From Devosia equisanguinis (GTDB taxonomy: Bacteria > Pseudomonadota > Alphaproteobacteria > Rhizobiales > Hyphomicrobiaceae): DNA of 33,380 bases. Positions within the stretch are counted from its first letter, which is position 1. Each line of letters starts with the position of its first letter. The DNA lies in assembly GCA_945862355.1 (NCBI GenBank), contig CAMAYR010000029.1, forward strand, positions 1 through 33,380. The letters are read 5' to 3'. Shown in pieces: positions 1-9,156 of this stretch. Below the pieces are notes generated by a model, which was not told the origin of the DNA, ran no database searches, and saw only the letters and a list, made by a program, of their open reading frames with translations. Position numbers and translations under genes: made by a program.

Positions 1-30
1 CGCCAGCGTCGCAGTGCCAGCCGCCGGGGC

Positions 31-1035
31 GTGTCGCCCCCGCGAAGTGCGAAGCCTGCGCGCTTTCGCCCTTCTGCCACCGGCCACCCCGATCCAGCCA
101 CTTGCAAAGCAGCCAGCCGAACGGTGCGCAAAGTCACCGATTCAGGTTACACGGTTGAGAATTTCGGGCGTTACGAGAAAACGCTACAACCGGGCCTGCA
201 CCTGCTGATGCCTGTGGTGCAACACGTCGGCCATCGCATCAACATGAAGGAGCAGGTGATGGACATCCCCTCGCAGGATGTCATCACGCGCGACAACGCC
301 ATGGTGAAGGTGGACGGAGTTTGCTTCTATCAGGTGCTGAACGCGGCCAAGGCCGCCTACGAAGTCGACAACCTCGACAATTCGATCGTCAATCTCGTGA
401 TGACCAACATCCGCACGGTGATGGGCTCGATGGACCTCGACGAGCTGTTGTCCAACCGCGACAAGATCAACGCCAAGCTGCTCGGCATCATCGATGCGGC
501 GACCGAGGCGTGGGGTGTGAAGGTGACACGCATCGAGATCAAGGACATCGCTCCGCCGCGCGACCTGATCGACAGCATGGCCCGCCAGATGAAGGCCGAG
601 CGCGAAAAACGCGCGCAGATCCTGGAGTCGGAAGGCCTGCGCCAGGCCGCCATCCTCAAGGCAGAAGGCGAGAAGCTGGCGGTCGTGCTGGCGGCCGAGG
701 GCAAGAAGGAAGCCGCGTTCCGCGAGGCCGAGGCGCGCGAGCGGTTCGCCGAGGCCGAAGCGAATGCCACGCGCATGGTGTCCGACGCGATCGCCAACGG
801 CAACGTTCAGGCCATCAACTACTTCGTCGCCAACAACTACGTGAAGGCGCTGGAGGGGCTCGCCAAGGCGCCGAACTCGAAGATAATCATGATGCCGCTC
901 GAGGCGTCCTCGGTGATCGGCTCGCTCGCTGGTCTCGCGCAGATTACAAGCGAGGCGTTTGGTGGCGGCGGGAGCGGGAGTGCAGCCGCAAAAGCCGCCG
1001 TCGGCAATCCACGGGGCAGCGTGCCGCGCTCGTAA
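31..1035 (+). CDS. SPFH/band-7 (paraslipin/QmcA-like) protein, 5' end abnormal or partial
   Basis: Stomatin/prohibitin-family scaffold protein. Such proteins oligomerise on the inner membrane and are usually encoded beside an NfeD partner, as here. The family match begins near residue 31 (VRKV, then TVENFGRY at about 40-47) and runs through the SPFH core (DVITRDNAMVKVDG, YEVDNLDNSI, DIAPPRDLIDSM). It continues into an Ala/Glu/Lys-rich coiled coil at about residues 190-250 and ends in a Gly/Ala tail. Family members normally start with one hydrophobic anchor helix. Here the first 30 or so residues are Pro/Ser/Arg-rich with no membrane segment, and none of the three plus frames before base 130 encodes one. 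The frame is open to the left edge, so the GTG at 31 is only the first candidate start. A rearranged, frameshifted or misassembled 5' end is likely. Family assignment is firm; the start is not. Confidence 0.85.
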   Translation: MSPPRSAKPARFRPSATGHPDPATCKAASRTVRKVTDSGYTVENFGRYEKTLQPGLHLLMPVVQHVGHRINMKEQVMDIPSQDVITRDNAMVKVDGVCFYQVLNAAKAAYEVDNLDNSIVNLVMTNIRTVMGSMDLDELLSNRDKINAKLLGIIDAATEAWGVKVTRIEIKDIAPPRDLIDSMARQMKAEREKRAQILESEGLRQAAILKAEGEKLAVVLAAEGKKEAAFREAEARERFAEAEANATRMVSDAIANGNVQAINYFVANNYVKALEGLAKAPNSKIIMMPLEASSVIGSLAGLAQITSEAFGGGGSGSAAAKAAVGNPRGSVPRS

Positions 1036-1159
1036 GCGATCCTGATCGAGCCGGCCATGGCGGACAGAGCCAGCCGATCGCCAGAGATGGCCAGGAGCGG
1101 CGAGAGCTGCCTTGCGGGCTTCCCTCGTCCAATCCGCGCTGCCGCCTTCGGAGATACCA

Positions 1160-1612
1160 ATGACGCAGATCACCAATTTCGTGTGGAGCCTGGGGGCTTG
1201 GAACTGGTTCATCGTGGCGGCCGTCATGGCTCTGCTCGAGACGATCATTCCGGGTATTCACTTCATGTGGTTCGGCTTGGCCGCCGTCCTGATGGGCGGC
1301 CTCGTTCTCGCCATGCCGATCTCGTTGCCATTGCAGCTCATCATATTCGCGCTGTTGTCCCTGGCCATGATCGTCGTTGCGCGGCTGTTCTGGAGCCCGC
1401 AGGAGATCGTAACCGACGAGCCGGACCTCAACGAGCGCGGACAGCAATATGTCGGTAGAACCGTAACGGTTGTCGAGCCGATCCATCGCGGCCGCGGCAA
1501 GGTCAGCGTCGGCGACACGGTATGGACCGCGGAAGGCCCGGACATGCCCGAAGGAGCTCGCGCCAAGGTGACCGGCGCTAAAGGCACCGTGCTGGTGATC
1601 GCGGCGGACTGA
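1160..1612 (+). CDS. nfeD: NfeD-like membrane protein, partner of the SPFH protein
   Basis: A 150-residue short-form NfeD. Two or three hydrophobic segments occupy about residues 8-75 (including WNWFIVAAVMALLETIIPG). A soluble OB-fold-type domain follows, with the typical GRTVTVVEPI and GRGKVSVGDTVW stretches. Short NfeD proteins are known to pair with stomatin-like proteins in membrane quality control and are normally co-transcribed with them; the upstream SPFH gene ends 124 bases before. The ATG at 1160 is preferred over an upstream TTG at 1112 because it has GGAG seven bases ahead and the extra 16 residues do not resemble the family. Inferred location is the inner membrane, with the OB domain either cytoplasmic or periplasmic. 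Confidence 0.88.
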   Translation: MTQITNFVWSLGAWNWFIVAAVMALLETIIPGIHFMWFGLAAVLMGGLVLAMPISLPLQLIIFALLSLAMIVVARLFWSPQEIVTDEPDLNERGQQYVGRTVTVVEPIHRGRGKVSVGDTVWTAEGPDMPEGARAKVTGAKGTVLVIAAD

Positions 1613-1928
1613 TATTCTTTTAACGTCACGGCGCACAGGCGCCGGGCCGCGATTACTGCCTCGAAAGACTTCTAGGCGGAAGGAACCGATCCTGCCATTT
1701 AGCGCGAATAATCGCGCAAGGCCCCGCCGAAGCGAGCTTCATCTCCAAAGCCTGTGCGCCTAGATGGCGGGGAACACCGCAGACATAGCGGGTTGACCGC
1801 CGCCGCGCCTTGCTCCACCGACGCAAAAACTCAAATGCACAATTCGAGGTCGGACGAGCGTACAGGCCCCTATGGACATTGCGTCGGCTGCAACATTAAC
1901 TGCTGGCCAAACACAAGGGAGGGACGCC
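1613..1928. other. Intergenic region, no gene recognised
   Basis: No coding frame with family character. Visible structures are a 5-bp hairpin GGCGC-ACAG-GCGCC at 1630-1643 and a perfect 6-bp hairpin GCGCGA-ATAA-TCGCGC at 1702-1717. Neither has a T tract, so neither is a convincing terminator. The promoter of the solute-binding-protein gene probably lies in the right half, but no clear -35/-10 pair stands out. Confidence 0.4.
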
Positions 1929-2948
1929 ATGTCAGTGACACTGAAGGCACTGCTGCTAGCTGCGTCGTCGGCGATCGTAGCCCAGCAGGCTGCCGCGCAA
2001 TCGCCGGCCGAGTTCTTCAAGGGCCGTAATATCAACGTCTACATCGGCTTCTCACCCGGCGGCAGCTACGATTTTTTCGGCAGGCTGGTCGCTCGCCATA
2101 TCGGCAAGCACATTCCAGGATCGCCGACAGGCGTGCCCAACTCGATGCCCGGCGCGGGCAGCTTCACCGCAGCCAACTGGCTTTATTCGGCAGCACCCAA
2201 GGACGGAACCGCAATCGGTATCGTTTCCCAGACGATGGCGATCGAGGAGCTGCTGAAGAACCAGGCCGTGAAGTTCAAGGCGGCCGAGTTCAACTGGATC
2301 GGGCGGGCGACGAACATCGTCGAGGTCACCTTCGTCTATGCAAAATCGAAGGCCAAGACGATTGCCGATGCCAAGCTGCACGAGATTCCGGTCGCTGGCA
2401 CGGGACCAGGCTCGCCCTCCGTCGGCTATCCTCTGCTGCTCAATGCGCTGGCGGGAACGAAATTCAAGGTAATCGGCGGCTTCCGGGGCTCGACGGAGGG
2501 AATGCTGGCGGCAGAACGCGGCGAGGTGGATGGCGGATTGACCTCGTGGCAGACGATCAAGGTGACTCGCAAAGCGGCCTACGATTCCGGCCAACTGCGA
2601 GTGCTCGTGCAGTTCGCGCCGCAGCGAGAGAAGGATCTGCCCGTTCCCGCAGTGGTCGAGTTGGCGAGCAACGATGCCGACCGAACACTGCTGACGTTCT
2701 ATGCTTCCGGCGGCGAGGTCGGACGCTCATTCCTGGCACCTCCGGGTGTTCCGGCGGACCGCGTCACCGCCATACGCCGGGCGTTCGACGCCATGATGAA
2801 GGACAAAGAGTTCATTGCCGACGTCGACAAGGCGAAGGCGGAATTCAGTCCGATGACCGGGGAAAAGCTGCAGAAGCTGATCGCGGATACGGCGTCCGTC
2901 TCGCCGGCAGTGGTGGCGAGAATGCGCACCCTGCTGCAGCCCAAGTAG
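1929..2948 (+). CDS. Tripartite tricarboxylate transporter (TctC/Bug-type) solute-binding protein
   Basis: Periplasmic binding protein of 339 residues. A signal peptide covers about residues 1-24 (MSVTLKALLLAASSAIVAQQ, cleavage after AAAQ). The Bug-type ligand loop follows as GFSPGGSYDFFGRLVARHI at about 35-53, and later FLAPPGVPADRV marks the second lobe. These proteins capture carboxylates or similar small anions for TctAB permeases, or act as sensors. No TctA or TctB gene is visible, so it is an orphan as in many Bug expansions. The ATG at 1929 has GGGAGG just upstream; an upstream in-frame ATG at 1872 would put a polar stretch before the signal peptide. The protein is a divergent Bug member, so the ligand cannot be predicted. 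It is convergent with the flavin oxidoreductase gene. Confidence 0.85.
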   Translation: MSVTLKALLLAASSAIVAQQAAAQSPAEFFKGRNINVYIGFSPGGSYDFFGRLVARHIGKHIPGSPTGVPNSMPGAGSFTAANWLYSAAPKDGTAIGIVSQTMAIEELLKNQAVKFKAAEFNWIGRATNIVEVTFVYAKSKAKTIADAKLHEIPVAGTGPGSPSVGYPLLLNALAGTKFKVIGGFRGSTEGMLAAERGEVDGGLTSWQTIKVTRKAAYDSGQLRVLVQFAPQREKDLPVPAVVELASNDADRTLLTFYASGGEVGRSFLAPPGVPADRVTAIRRAFDAMMKDKEFIADVDKAKAEFSPMTGEKLQKLIADTASVSPAVVARMRTLLQPK

Positions 2949-2958
2949 CGGGTTCGCT

Positions 2959-2989
2959 CGGGCGGGAGATCGGCCGCACCACCCGCCCG
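2959..2989. terminator. Hairpin between convergent genes, possible bidirectional terminator
   Basis: Perfect 8-bp inverted repeat CGGGCGGG (2959-2966) / CCCGCCCG (2982-2989) with a 15-nt loop. It sits in the 56-bp gap between the stop codons of the solute-binding-protein and flavin-oxidoreductase genes. No T tract follows on either strand, so the terminator role rests on position and stem stability only. Confidence 0.4.
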
Positions 2990-3004
2990 GCGCCTTCCCT
3001 CCGG

Positions 3005-4024
3005 TCAATCGTCGCGCGGTGAGAGCCCCATCGTCTTGGCGATGAGGCGGTAGCTCTCCTGGCGAACCTCCTCGTCGTAAGCCCAGGTGACGACGGCTAC
3101 CTCCTTCACGCCGAGTTCGCGCACCAGCTTGTCGATGCCGTCGGCGACCTGGGCTGCGTCTCCGACGATGGCGCTGTTGCGAAGCTGGGCGAGGCGTGTG
3201 CGTTCGGCGTCGGTGTAGTCGTAGCCGCCGGCAGCATCGGGCGACTCCAGCGTGGCGAAGATCCCGCGATCACGCAAAAGGCGGGTACGGGCACGCGACT
3301 GGTACTGGCGGAGCGCCTCGGCTTCAGTCTCGGCGGCCAGCGCCCAGACGCAGATCGCCGGATGTGGTTCGGGATGGCGCTCACTCGGTTTGTAGCTGCG
3401 CTTGTAGATCTCGATGGCTTCCCGGCCGCCGCGCCCGTCGGTGAAGAACCACGCGAAGGCATAGGGCAGTCCGAAGAAGGCTGCGACCTGGGCGCCGTAG
3501 TCGGAGCTGCCGAGCATCCACATCTCAGGCACCGTCTCGTCCTGCGGCAGGCACTTCACCTGTGCGAAAGGGTGGCCCTCGGGCAATGGCTTGTCGGCGA
3601 GCCAGGCGAGCACGTCGCGCACGTCGGTGACGAATTGATTGGGCCGCTCGTTGGCGAGAGGGTGTAGCGCGTATGCCGTGCGGCCGTCGGAGCCCGGCGC
3701 GCGGCCGAGCCCCAGGTCGATGCGGCCGGGAGCGAGGGCATCCAGGACACGGAACTGCTCGGCCACGTGGAGGGGCGAATAATGCGGCAGCATCACGCCG
3801 GCACTGCCGACGCGGATCGTGCTCGTCTGGCACGCGATGGCCGCGATCAAAACCTCCGGCGCGGTGCCGACGATGGAGCCGTGGCTGTGGTGCTCGGAGA
3901 CCCAGAAACGGGCATAGCCGAGCTTCTCGCAGACTTTCGCCATCTCGACGGTGTTGCGGATCGCCTGGCCGTGGGGCCGGCCCACGGTGGCGACGGACTG
4001 GTCGAGTACGGAAATGGGGATCAT
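3005..4024 (-). CDS. LLM-class flavin-dependent oxidoreductase (MsnO8-like, luciferase family group 1)
   Basis: A 339-residue single-subunit TIM-barrel flavoprotein of the bacterial luciferase superfamily. It opens with ISVLDQS, has RFWVSEHH near residues 43-50, then TAPEVLIAAI, the GSAGVMLPHYSPLHVAEQF strand/loop and RIDLGLGRAPGSD. This is the pattern of the TIGR03558 group, FMN/F420-type monooxygenase-like proteins whose substrates are largely unknown. The ATG at 4024 is chosen because the family alignment begins at its MIPISVLDQS. A longer in-frame extension to 4123 adds low-complexity Arg/Ser residues only. The gene stands alone, convergent with the upstream binding-protein gene and co-directional with the carboxypeptidase gene, whose stop lies 117 bases upstream of this start. 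Confidence 0.88.
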   Translation of the reverse strand: MIPISVLDQSVATVGRPHGQAIRNTVEMAKVCEKLGYARFWVSEHHSHGSIVGTAPEVLIAAIACQTSTIRVGSAGVMLPHYSPLHVAEQFRVLDALAPGRIDLGLGRAPGSDGRTAYALHPLANERPNQFVTDVRDVLAWLADKPLPEGHPFAQVKCLPQDETVPEMWMLGSSDYGAQVAAFFGLPYAFAWFFTDGRGGREAIEIYKRSYKPSERHPEPHPAICVWALAAETEAEALRQYQSRARTRLLRDRGIFATLESPDAAGGYDYTDAERTRLAQLRNSAIVGDAAQVADGIDKLVRELGVKEVAVVTWAYDEEVRQESYRLIAKTMGLSPRDD

Positions 4025-4141
4025 GTGATGCTCGCGTGATCTTTTCGAGCACCATAGTGCAGAGCGCGACGATCCCAAATGCAATCCGCGACGTGGACTT
4101 CCTGCCGCCGACGCCGGATGCACGCCATCGCGCCTGTCGCG

Positions 4142-5269
4142 TCAGCCGCCGGGGCCGCTGGCGGCGCTGCGCGCCGGCACCGTGCGGACCGGGGATGCGG
4201 CCGATGCCCTGGGCGGAGATGCCACCGCTCCGGCGGTGGCCGGCGCATTCACTCCGGCCGTGGTGGAAGCCGTGCCCGGCTCGCTCGCACCGGTACGATG
4301 GCCTGAAGCGCGGGCGACAGCGGGCCGGGCGCGCCTGACAGGGTTGCCGCACTTGCGGGTACGCGTCAGCCGCGTCATGTCGTGAACGGGCTGGGCCACG
4401 GCAGGATCCAAGGCGAGCCGGGCCATCGTCGGGGCGCCGAGCACGCCCTTCCAGTCGGCTGTCGCGAAAGCGTGCTCTAGCAGGGCCGCGGCGCGCAGCG
4501 AGCGCTCCTCGCGATGCTCCTCGCCGAGCACGACGGCGATCATGCGGCGGCCGTCGCGCGTGGCGGAGGCCACGATGTTGTATCCGGCACCGCAGGTGAA
4601 GCCTGTCTTCATGCCGTCCGCGCCATCCAGCGTGCGCAGCAGGTCGTTCTGCGAGTGAAACGTGCCGCGATGGATGACGAACTGCATGGTTGAGAAGAAC
4701 TCCGCCTTCTCGGGAAAATCACGATGCAGCGCCAGCGCGAGCGTTGCCATATCGCGGGCCGTCGTCTGCTGCTCGGGATCGGGAAGGCCATGCGGGTTCT
4801 TGAAGTGCGAGCGCGTCATGCCGAGGCGCTTGGCCGCGTCGTTCATCATCACGGCAAAGCCTTCCTCGCTCTCGCCGACGAGCTCGGCCAGGGCCATCGC
4901 GAAATCGTTCGCGGAGCGCAGGATCAGCCCGCGCACGGCCTGCTCGACATTGAGCGGTATGCCGGCCTTGAGGCCGATGCGAGTGGCAGGCTGGCCGCGC
5001 GCCTTCTCCGACAGCGGCACGGGTGTATCGAGCTTGATCTTGCCTGATTTGACGGCACCGAACGCGACGTAGGCGGTCATCAGCTTGGTCAGCGATGCGG
5101 GATACCAGCTCTGATCGGGCTCCTCGGCATAAAGCACGCGGCCGGTCGCCTGCTCGATCAGCAGCGCGGGCCCCGCAACGACGGGGGAAGCGAGCGCTGC
5201 CGATGCGAATGTGATCGCCGCAGCCAGGGCAACGGCGCGGTGTCCACGCGAAATCAGAGCGAGCAACAT
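4142..5269 (-). CDS. D-alanyl-D-alanine carboxypeptidase (class C PBP, PBP5/DacA family)
   Basis: Low-molecular-weight penicillin-binding protein of 375 residues. It removes the terminal D-Ala from peptidoglycan pentapeptides in the periplasm. All three active-site motifs are present: S59-L-T-K62 with the nucleophile Ser, S119-A-N121, and K221-T-G223. A signal peptide covers about residues 1-33 (RAVALAAAITFASAALAS). The catalytic domain ends near residue 285. The last 90 or so residues are Ala/Pro/Arg/Thr-rich low complexity rather than a recognisable PBP5 C-terminal beta domain with amphipathic anchor. The ATG at 5269 is chosen because it directly precedes the signal peptide; the frame stays open further upstream without family features. 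It is divergent from yggT. Confidence 0.9.
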   Translation of the reverse strand: MLLALISRGHRAVALAAAITFASAALASPVVAGPALLIEQATGRVLYAEEPDQSWYPASLTKLMTAYVAFGAVKSGKIKLDTPVPLSEKARGQPATRIGLKAGIPLNVEQAVRGLILRSANDFAMALAELVGESEEGFAVMMNDAAKRLGMTRSHFKNPHGLPDPEQQTTARDMATLALALHRDFPEKAEFFSTMQFVIHRGTFHSQNDLLRTLDGADGMKTGFTCGAGYNIVASATRDGRRMIAVVLGEEHREERSLRAAALLEHAFATADWKGVLGAPTMARLALDPAVAQPVHDMTRLTRTRKCGNPVRRARPAVARASGHRTGASEPGTASTTAGVNAPATAGAVASPPRASAASPVRTVPARSAASGPGG

Positions 5270-5590
5270 AGCCTCTGCCCCCGGCAGAACGATCGAAATA
5301 TTCAATCCAACCCCTGCGAGGGCTGTGCCATAGTTTATGCGGTCGCGGCAAGGACCAGAGGCCCCATCCCGTGACCTCCGCAGCGTTCGAGCCACACCCC
5401 ACCGCCCCTTGCCGCAGGACGACAGCACGGCTAAATCAGCGTCATGGTCGGGTGCCGCTCGTGCCGTGCCAACGGGCCCGGGCGGCCTCGAGTGTTCACG
5501 ACTGTGAAAACCGCGCGTGTTCAAACTACCGTGCCTGACAATCGGGTCGAGCCGTCTATGGCCGCGCCCCAAACTAGCTAGGACCTCCGA
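5270..5590. other. Divergent intergenic region between the carboxypeptidase gene and yggT
   Basis: No gene recognised. It must hold the promoters of two divergent units. An AT-rich 11-mer GAAATATTCAA occurs at 5295-5305 and recurs at 10493-10503. A possible plus-strand promoter is listed separately. Confidence 0.4.
5534..5561 (+). promoter_or_regulatory. Possible housekeeping promoter of yggT-yggU-folD
   Basis: CCTGAC (5534-5539), a 16-bp spacer and CTATGG (5556-5561) resemble the rhizobial housekeeping consensus CTTGAC-N17-CTATAT with one mismatch in each box region that matters. The predicted start would be about 20 bases before the yggT ATG. Weak evidence, from pattern and position only. 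Confidence 0.3.
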
Positions 5591-5884
5591 ATGACCGGGA
5601 TTCTGCTGTTCACCGCCAACGTCATTCACCTCTACGAGTACGTGGTGATCGCAGCCGTTATCATGTCCTGGCTGATCGGCTTCAATGTGATCAACACACA
5701 TAACCCGTTCGTGCGCTCCTTGTGGCAGGCCATCACCGCCGTGACCGAGCCGCTGCTGCGGCCTATCCGCAGGATCATGCCGGATCTCGGCGGGCTCGAT
5801 CTGTCGCCGGTCATACTACTGCTCGCACTGCTGTTCGTGCGGTGGATCGTCATCAACGAACGGCTGATCCCGGCAGTGAGTTGA
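5591..5884 (+). CDS. yggT: YggT family integral membrane protein
   Basis: A 97-residue protein with two hydrophobic segments, about residues 4-30 and 70-90. Between them lies the family signature, NPFVRSLWQAITAVTEPLLR followed by PIRRIMP and GGLDLSPVILLL. YggT proteins are small inner-membrane proteins linked in various bacteria to osmotic tolerance and cell-envelope or division functions; the biochemical role is not settled. The ATG at 5591 has AGGA about ten bases upstream. The stop codon overlaps the start of the DUF167 gene by one base (TGATG), so the two are translationally coupled. This pairing is common in proteobacteria. Confidence 0.92.
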   Translation: MTGILLFTANVIHLYEYVVIAAVIMSWLIGFNVINTHNPFVRSLWQAITAVTEPLLRPIRRIMPDLGGLDLSPVILLLALLFVRWIVINERLIPAVS

Positions 5885-6225
5885 TGAGCGGGGCCGGCAG
5901 CCAGCCCTGGCGCACGGAACGTGATCGCGTGCTGGTCCGCGTTCGACTGACACCAAAGGGTGGGCGCGACACCATCGAGGGATTGACCGCGGCGCCCGAA
6001 GGGCCTGCCATCAAGGCTCGGGTTCGGGCCGCACCCGAGGATGGCGAGGCGAACGCTGCCTTGGCCGAGTGCGTGGCGGACTGGCTCGGTCTTCCCAAGC
6101 GCGACGTGTCGATCGCGTCGGGACACAAGTCGCGGACCAAAGTGCTCGCCATCGCGGGCGGCGCTGCGGATATCGAAGCGCGCCTCGTCGGCGCCGTCGC
6201 CGCGCTCGAGAAATCGAAAGCATAG
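5884..6225 (+). CDS. yggU: DUF167 (YggU) family protein
   Basis: A 113-residue small cytoplasmic alpha/beta protein of the YggU/UPF0235 family. It shows the family order [16 protein letters not shown] (about residues 18-33), [19 protein letters not shown] (about 45-63), then a [15 protein letters not shown] stretch (about 74-88). Function is unknown; structures are known for homologues. The ATG overlaps the yggT stop, and folD starts 17 bases after the stop, so yggT-yggU-folD form an apparent operon. Confidence 0.9.
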   Translation: MSGAGSQPWRTERDRVLVRVRLTPKGGRDTIEGLTAAPEGPAIKARVRAAPEDGEANAALAECVADWLGLPKRDVSIASGHKSRTKVLAIAGGAADIEARLVGAVAALEKSKA

Positions 6226-6242
6226 CGGGAGGTTCGATCGCA

Positions 6243-7130
6243 ATGGCAACGGCGCATATCATCGACGGCAAGGCGACCGCTGAGCAATTGCGGGTCGGAA
6301 TTGCCAAGGCCGTCGCCAGCCTCGCTGCGGAACACGGGTTCATGCCGGGGCTCGCCGTCGTGCTGGTGGGCGAGGATCCAGCGAGCCAGGTCTACGTGCG
6401 CAGCAAGGGCAAGCAGACGGCCGAGGCGGGAATGGCCTCGTTCGAGCACAAGCTGCCGGCGTGCACGGGCGAGGCGGAGCTGCTGGCGCTGGTCGACAAG
6501 CTCAACCGCGATCCCGCCGTGGACGGAATTCTCGTACAACTGCCGCTGCCCAAGCATATCGATTGCAAGAAGGTGATCGAGGCGATCGACCCCGCCAAGG
6601 ACGTCGACGGGTTCCATCCGCTCAACGCCGGACGGCTCGCGACCGGCGAGAGGGCGCTGGTGCCGTGCACGCCGGCGGGATGCCTCATACTGGCGAAGTC
6701 TGCAGCGACGAGCCTTGCCGGCATGAATGCCGTCATCGTCGGGCGCTCCAACATCGTCGGCAAGCCGATGGCGCAGCTGCTGTTGGGGCAGGACTGCACG
6801 GTGACGATCGCGCATTCGCGCACGCGAGATCTCCCCGCCGTCGTCGGCGGTGCGGACCTGGTGGTGGCTGCCGTCGGCCGGGCAGAGATGATCAAGGGGG
6901 CGTGGATCAAGCCGGGCGCGATCGTTATCGACGTCGGCATCAATCGCGTGGAGGTGGGCGGCGGCAAGTCGCGCCTCGTGGGCGATGTCGAGTATGCGGC
7001 GGCGGCTGAACGGGCCAGCGCGATCACCCCGGTGCCCGGCGGCGTCGGGCCGATGACCATCGCCTGTCTGCTCCGGAACACGCTCGAGGCTGCGTGCGCG
7101 CGGCGCGGCATCGCGATGCCGGAGGTGTGA
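6243..7130 (+). CDS. folD: Bifunctional methylenetetrahydrofolate dehydrogenase/cyclohydrolase FolD
   Basis: A 295-residue cytoplasmic enzyme. It oxidises 5,10-methylene-THF with NADP and hydrolyses the methenyl product to 10-formyl-THF, feeding purine and formyl-Met synthesis. Visible hallmarks are the catalytic Y51-x3-K55 in [16 protein letters not shown], the [11 protein letters not shown] loop, the Rossmann segment [14 protein letters not shown] and the C-terminal [11 protein letters not shown]. Length matches the family. GGGAGG lies 11 bases before the ATG at 6243. It is the last gene of the yggT-yggU-folD unit; htpG follows with its own promoter. Confidence 0.97.
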   Translation: MATAHIIDGKATAEQLRVGIAKAVASLAAEHGFMPGLAVVLVGEDPASQVYVRSKGKQTAEAGMASFEHKLPACTGEAELLALVDKLNRDPAVDGILVQLPLPKHIDCKKVIEAIDPAKDVDGFHPLNAGRLATGERALVPCTPAGCLILAKSAATSLAGMNAVIVGRSNIVGKPMAQLLLGQDCTVTIAHSRTRDLPAVVGGADLVVAAVGRAEMIKGAWIKPGAIVIDVGINRVEVGGGKSRLVGDVEYAAAAERASAITPVPGGVGPMTIACLLRNTLEAACARRGIAMPEV

Positions 7131-7161
7131 GCGGGCCTCGACATGCAATGGCCGGTCAAGT

Positions 7162-7189
7162 CTTGTCTCAGGCTACAGCCTCGCTATAT
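7162..7189 (+). promoter_or_regulatory. Sigma-32 (RpoH)-type heat-shock promoter of htpG
   Basis: CTTG at 7162-7165, exactly 17 bases, then GCTATAT at 7183-7189. This fits the alphaproteobacterial RpoH consensus CTTG-N17-CYTATNT with one mismatch. It lies about 57 bases upstream of the htpG ATG and downstream of the folD stop. HtpG is a classical RpoH regulon member, so pattern and gene identity agree. Confidence 0.65.
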
Positions 7190-7245
7190 CCACGCCGATT
7201 TCAGAACGCTCAAGCAGGTTTCACACAGATCGAGCAGGCTTCACC

Positions 7246-9147
7246 ATGAACGACGCGGGCTCTTCCTCGGAAGAAAATCAAACCCAGACGCATCAATTCC
7301 AGGCCGAGGTGGCCGAGTTGCTGCACATGATGGTGCATTCGGTCTACTCCGAGCGGGAGATCTTCCTGCGGGAGCTTGTCTCGAACGCATCCGATGCCTG
7401 CGACAAGCTGCGCTACGAGGCGATCTCCCGGCCGGAGCTTTCCAACGACGACCCGCAGCTATCGCTTCGCATCCGCGGGGATACGTCCCACGGAACGCTT
7501 ACCATAGCCGATAACGGCATCGGCATGGACCGACAGGAGCTGATCGACAACCTCGGGACCATAGCGCGCTCGGGCACAAAGGCGTTCGTGCAACGGCTGT
7601 CAGAGGCGAAAGACGGTGCGGGTCTGATCGGGCAGTTCGGTGTCGGCTTCTACTCCGCGTTCATGGTTGCGGACCGCATACAGGTGACGAGCCGGAAGGC
7701 TGGCACGGCCGAGGCCTGGACCTGGACTTCGGTAGGCGGGGCGGGCTTCGAGGTAGCGCCGGCGAGCGAGGATGCTGCGGGGCGCGTGCCGCGCGGCACT
7801 GAGGTCGTGCTGCACCTGAAGGATGACGCGAAGAAGTACGCCGAGACCTTCGAGATCGAGCGGCTGGTCCGCACCTACTCGGACCATATCCAGTTCCCGA
7901 TCATGCTGGCCGCCGACAAGGGCGAGCTTCGGCAGATCAATGCGGCGAGCGCCATCTGGCAGCGCGCGAAGACCGAGCTCAAGCCGGAGGACTATACTCA
8001 GGCCTACCAGACGATCGCTGGCGCATTCGACGAGCCGGCGATGGTGCTGCACTACAAGGCGGAGGGGCGACAGTCCTATGCCGTGATGCTGTTCGCGCCG
8101 ACGAGCCGGCCGTTCGACCTTTACGATCCGAGCCGCAAGGGCCGGGTGAAGCTCTACGTGCGCCGCGTCTACATCGGCGATGACGCCGAGCTGCTGCCGC
8201 CCTATCTCCGCTTCATCCGCGGCGTGATCGACAGCGAGGACCTACCGCTCAATATCTCCCGCGAGATGCTGCAGAACAACGCGCAAGTGGTGCAGATCCG
8301 CAAGGCCGTCACGAGCCGTGTGCTGGCGGAGCTGGAGAGCCTGGCCACGAAGGAGCCGGAGAAGCTCGCGAGCCTTTGGGAGGCTTTTGGCGGCGTTCTC
8401 AAGGAAGGCATCTACGAGGACGACGAGCGGCGCGCGCAACTTCTGGGCCTTGCACGCTTCCACACGACGAAGGGCGGCGAGCCGCGCTCGCTGAAAGACT
8501 ACCTCTCCGATATGCGGCCCGGCCAGAGCGCGATCTACTATCTGATCGGCGACAGCATCGAGCGGCTGGCATCGAGCCCTAAACTCGAGGCGGCGAGGGC
8601 ACGCGGCGTGGAGGTGCTGCTGCTCGGCGAGCACATCGATGTGTTCTGGACGGCTGTGCCGCATACCTTCGAGGACAAGCCGCTGAAATCGCTCAGCCAC
8701 GGCGACGTAGATTTCGGCGAGGTGGCGCTGCTCGACGAAAAGAAAGACGAGCAATCGGCGCTGCCGAGCGTCGATGATGCGCTGATCACGGCGGCGGTAA
8801 AAGCTGTTCTGGGCGAGCGGGTGGCGAGCGTGCGCGCGTCGCAGCGGCTGACGGACAGTGCGGCATGTCTCGTCGCGGACGGCAAGGGGCTAGACCGCGA
8901 GCTCGAGCGGCTGCTCGCGATGCAGGATCGCGCGACCGGGGCGAAGCCGGTGCTCGAGATCAATACGCACCATGCGCTGGCGAAGGCGATAGCCGACGCG
9001 AAGCTGGCAAGCCGCGAAGCCGATGTCGCGGATCTGTCGGAGCTGCTTTACGATCAGGCTTGCATTCTCGACGGCGAGGTTCCGCCGGACCCGGCCGCGT
9101 TCGCCGCGCGCATAAACCGGCTGGTGGTGCGCGGGCTGCCGGGTTGA
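7246..9147 (+). CDS. htpG: Molecular chaperone HtpG (Hsp90)
   Basis: Cytosolic ATP-dependent chaperone, 633 residues, full length for bacterial Hsp90. The N-terminal GHKL ATPase domain shows [20 protein letters not shown] (catalytic E43, Mg-binding N47, about residues 37-56), the DNGIGM motif at 89-94 and the lid [15 protein letters not shown] at 129-143. The middle domain contains [21 protein letters not shown] and [14 protein letters not shown]. The C-terminal dimerisation region closes the protein. The ATG at 7246 is preceded by GAGCAGG. A sigma-32-like promoter stands upstream, and the gene converges on aroC with only 9 bases between stop codons. Confidence 0.97.
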   Translation: MNDAGSSSEENQTQTHQFQAEVAELLHMMVHSVYSEREIFLRELVSNASDACDKLRYEAISRPELSNDDPQLSLRIRGDTSHGTLTIADNGIGMDRQELIDNLGTIARSGTKAFVQRLSEAKDGAGLIGQFGVGFYSAFMVADRIQVTSRKAGTAEAWTWTSVGGAGFEVAPASEDAAGRVPRGTEVVLHLKDDAKKYAETFEIERLVRTYSDHIQFPIMLAADKGELRQINAASAIWQRAKTELKPEDYTQAYQTIAGAFDEPAMVLHYKAEGRQSYAVMLFAPTSRPFDLYDPSRKGRVKLYVRRVYIGDDAELLPPYLRFIRGVIDSEDLPLNISREMLQNNAQVVQIRKAVTSRVLAELESLATKEPEKLASLWEAFGGVLKEGIYEDDERRAQLLGLARFHTTKGGEPRSLKDYLSDMRPGQSAIYYLIGDSIERLASSPKLEAARARGVEVLLLGEHIDVFWTAVPHTFEDKPLKSLSHGDVDFGEVALLDEKKDEQSALPSVDDALITAAVKAVLGERVASVRASQRLTDSAACLVADGKGLDRELERLLAMQDRATGAKPVLEINTHHALAKAIADAKLASREADVADLSELLYDQACILDGEVPPDPAAFAARINRLVVRGLPG

Positions 9148-9156
9148 ACGGGCGCG

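Noticed and set aside
184-1248. Long minus-strand open frame of 354 codons opposite the SPFH gene
   Set aside because: Arg/His/Leu-rich composition typical of an antisense shadow in GC-rich DNA; the plus strand has clear family motifs.
5853-7148. Minus-strand open frame of 431 codons opposite yggU-folD
   Set aside because: Shadow of folD; no domain character, and the plus-strand FolD motifs are complete.
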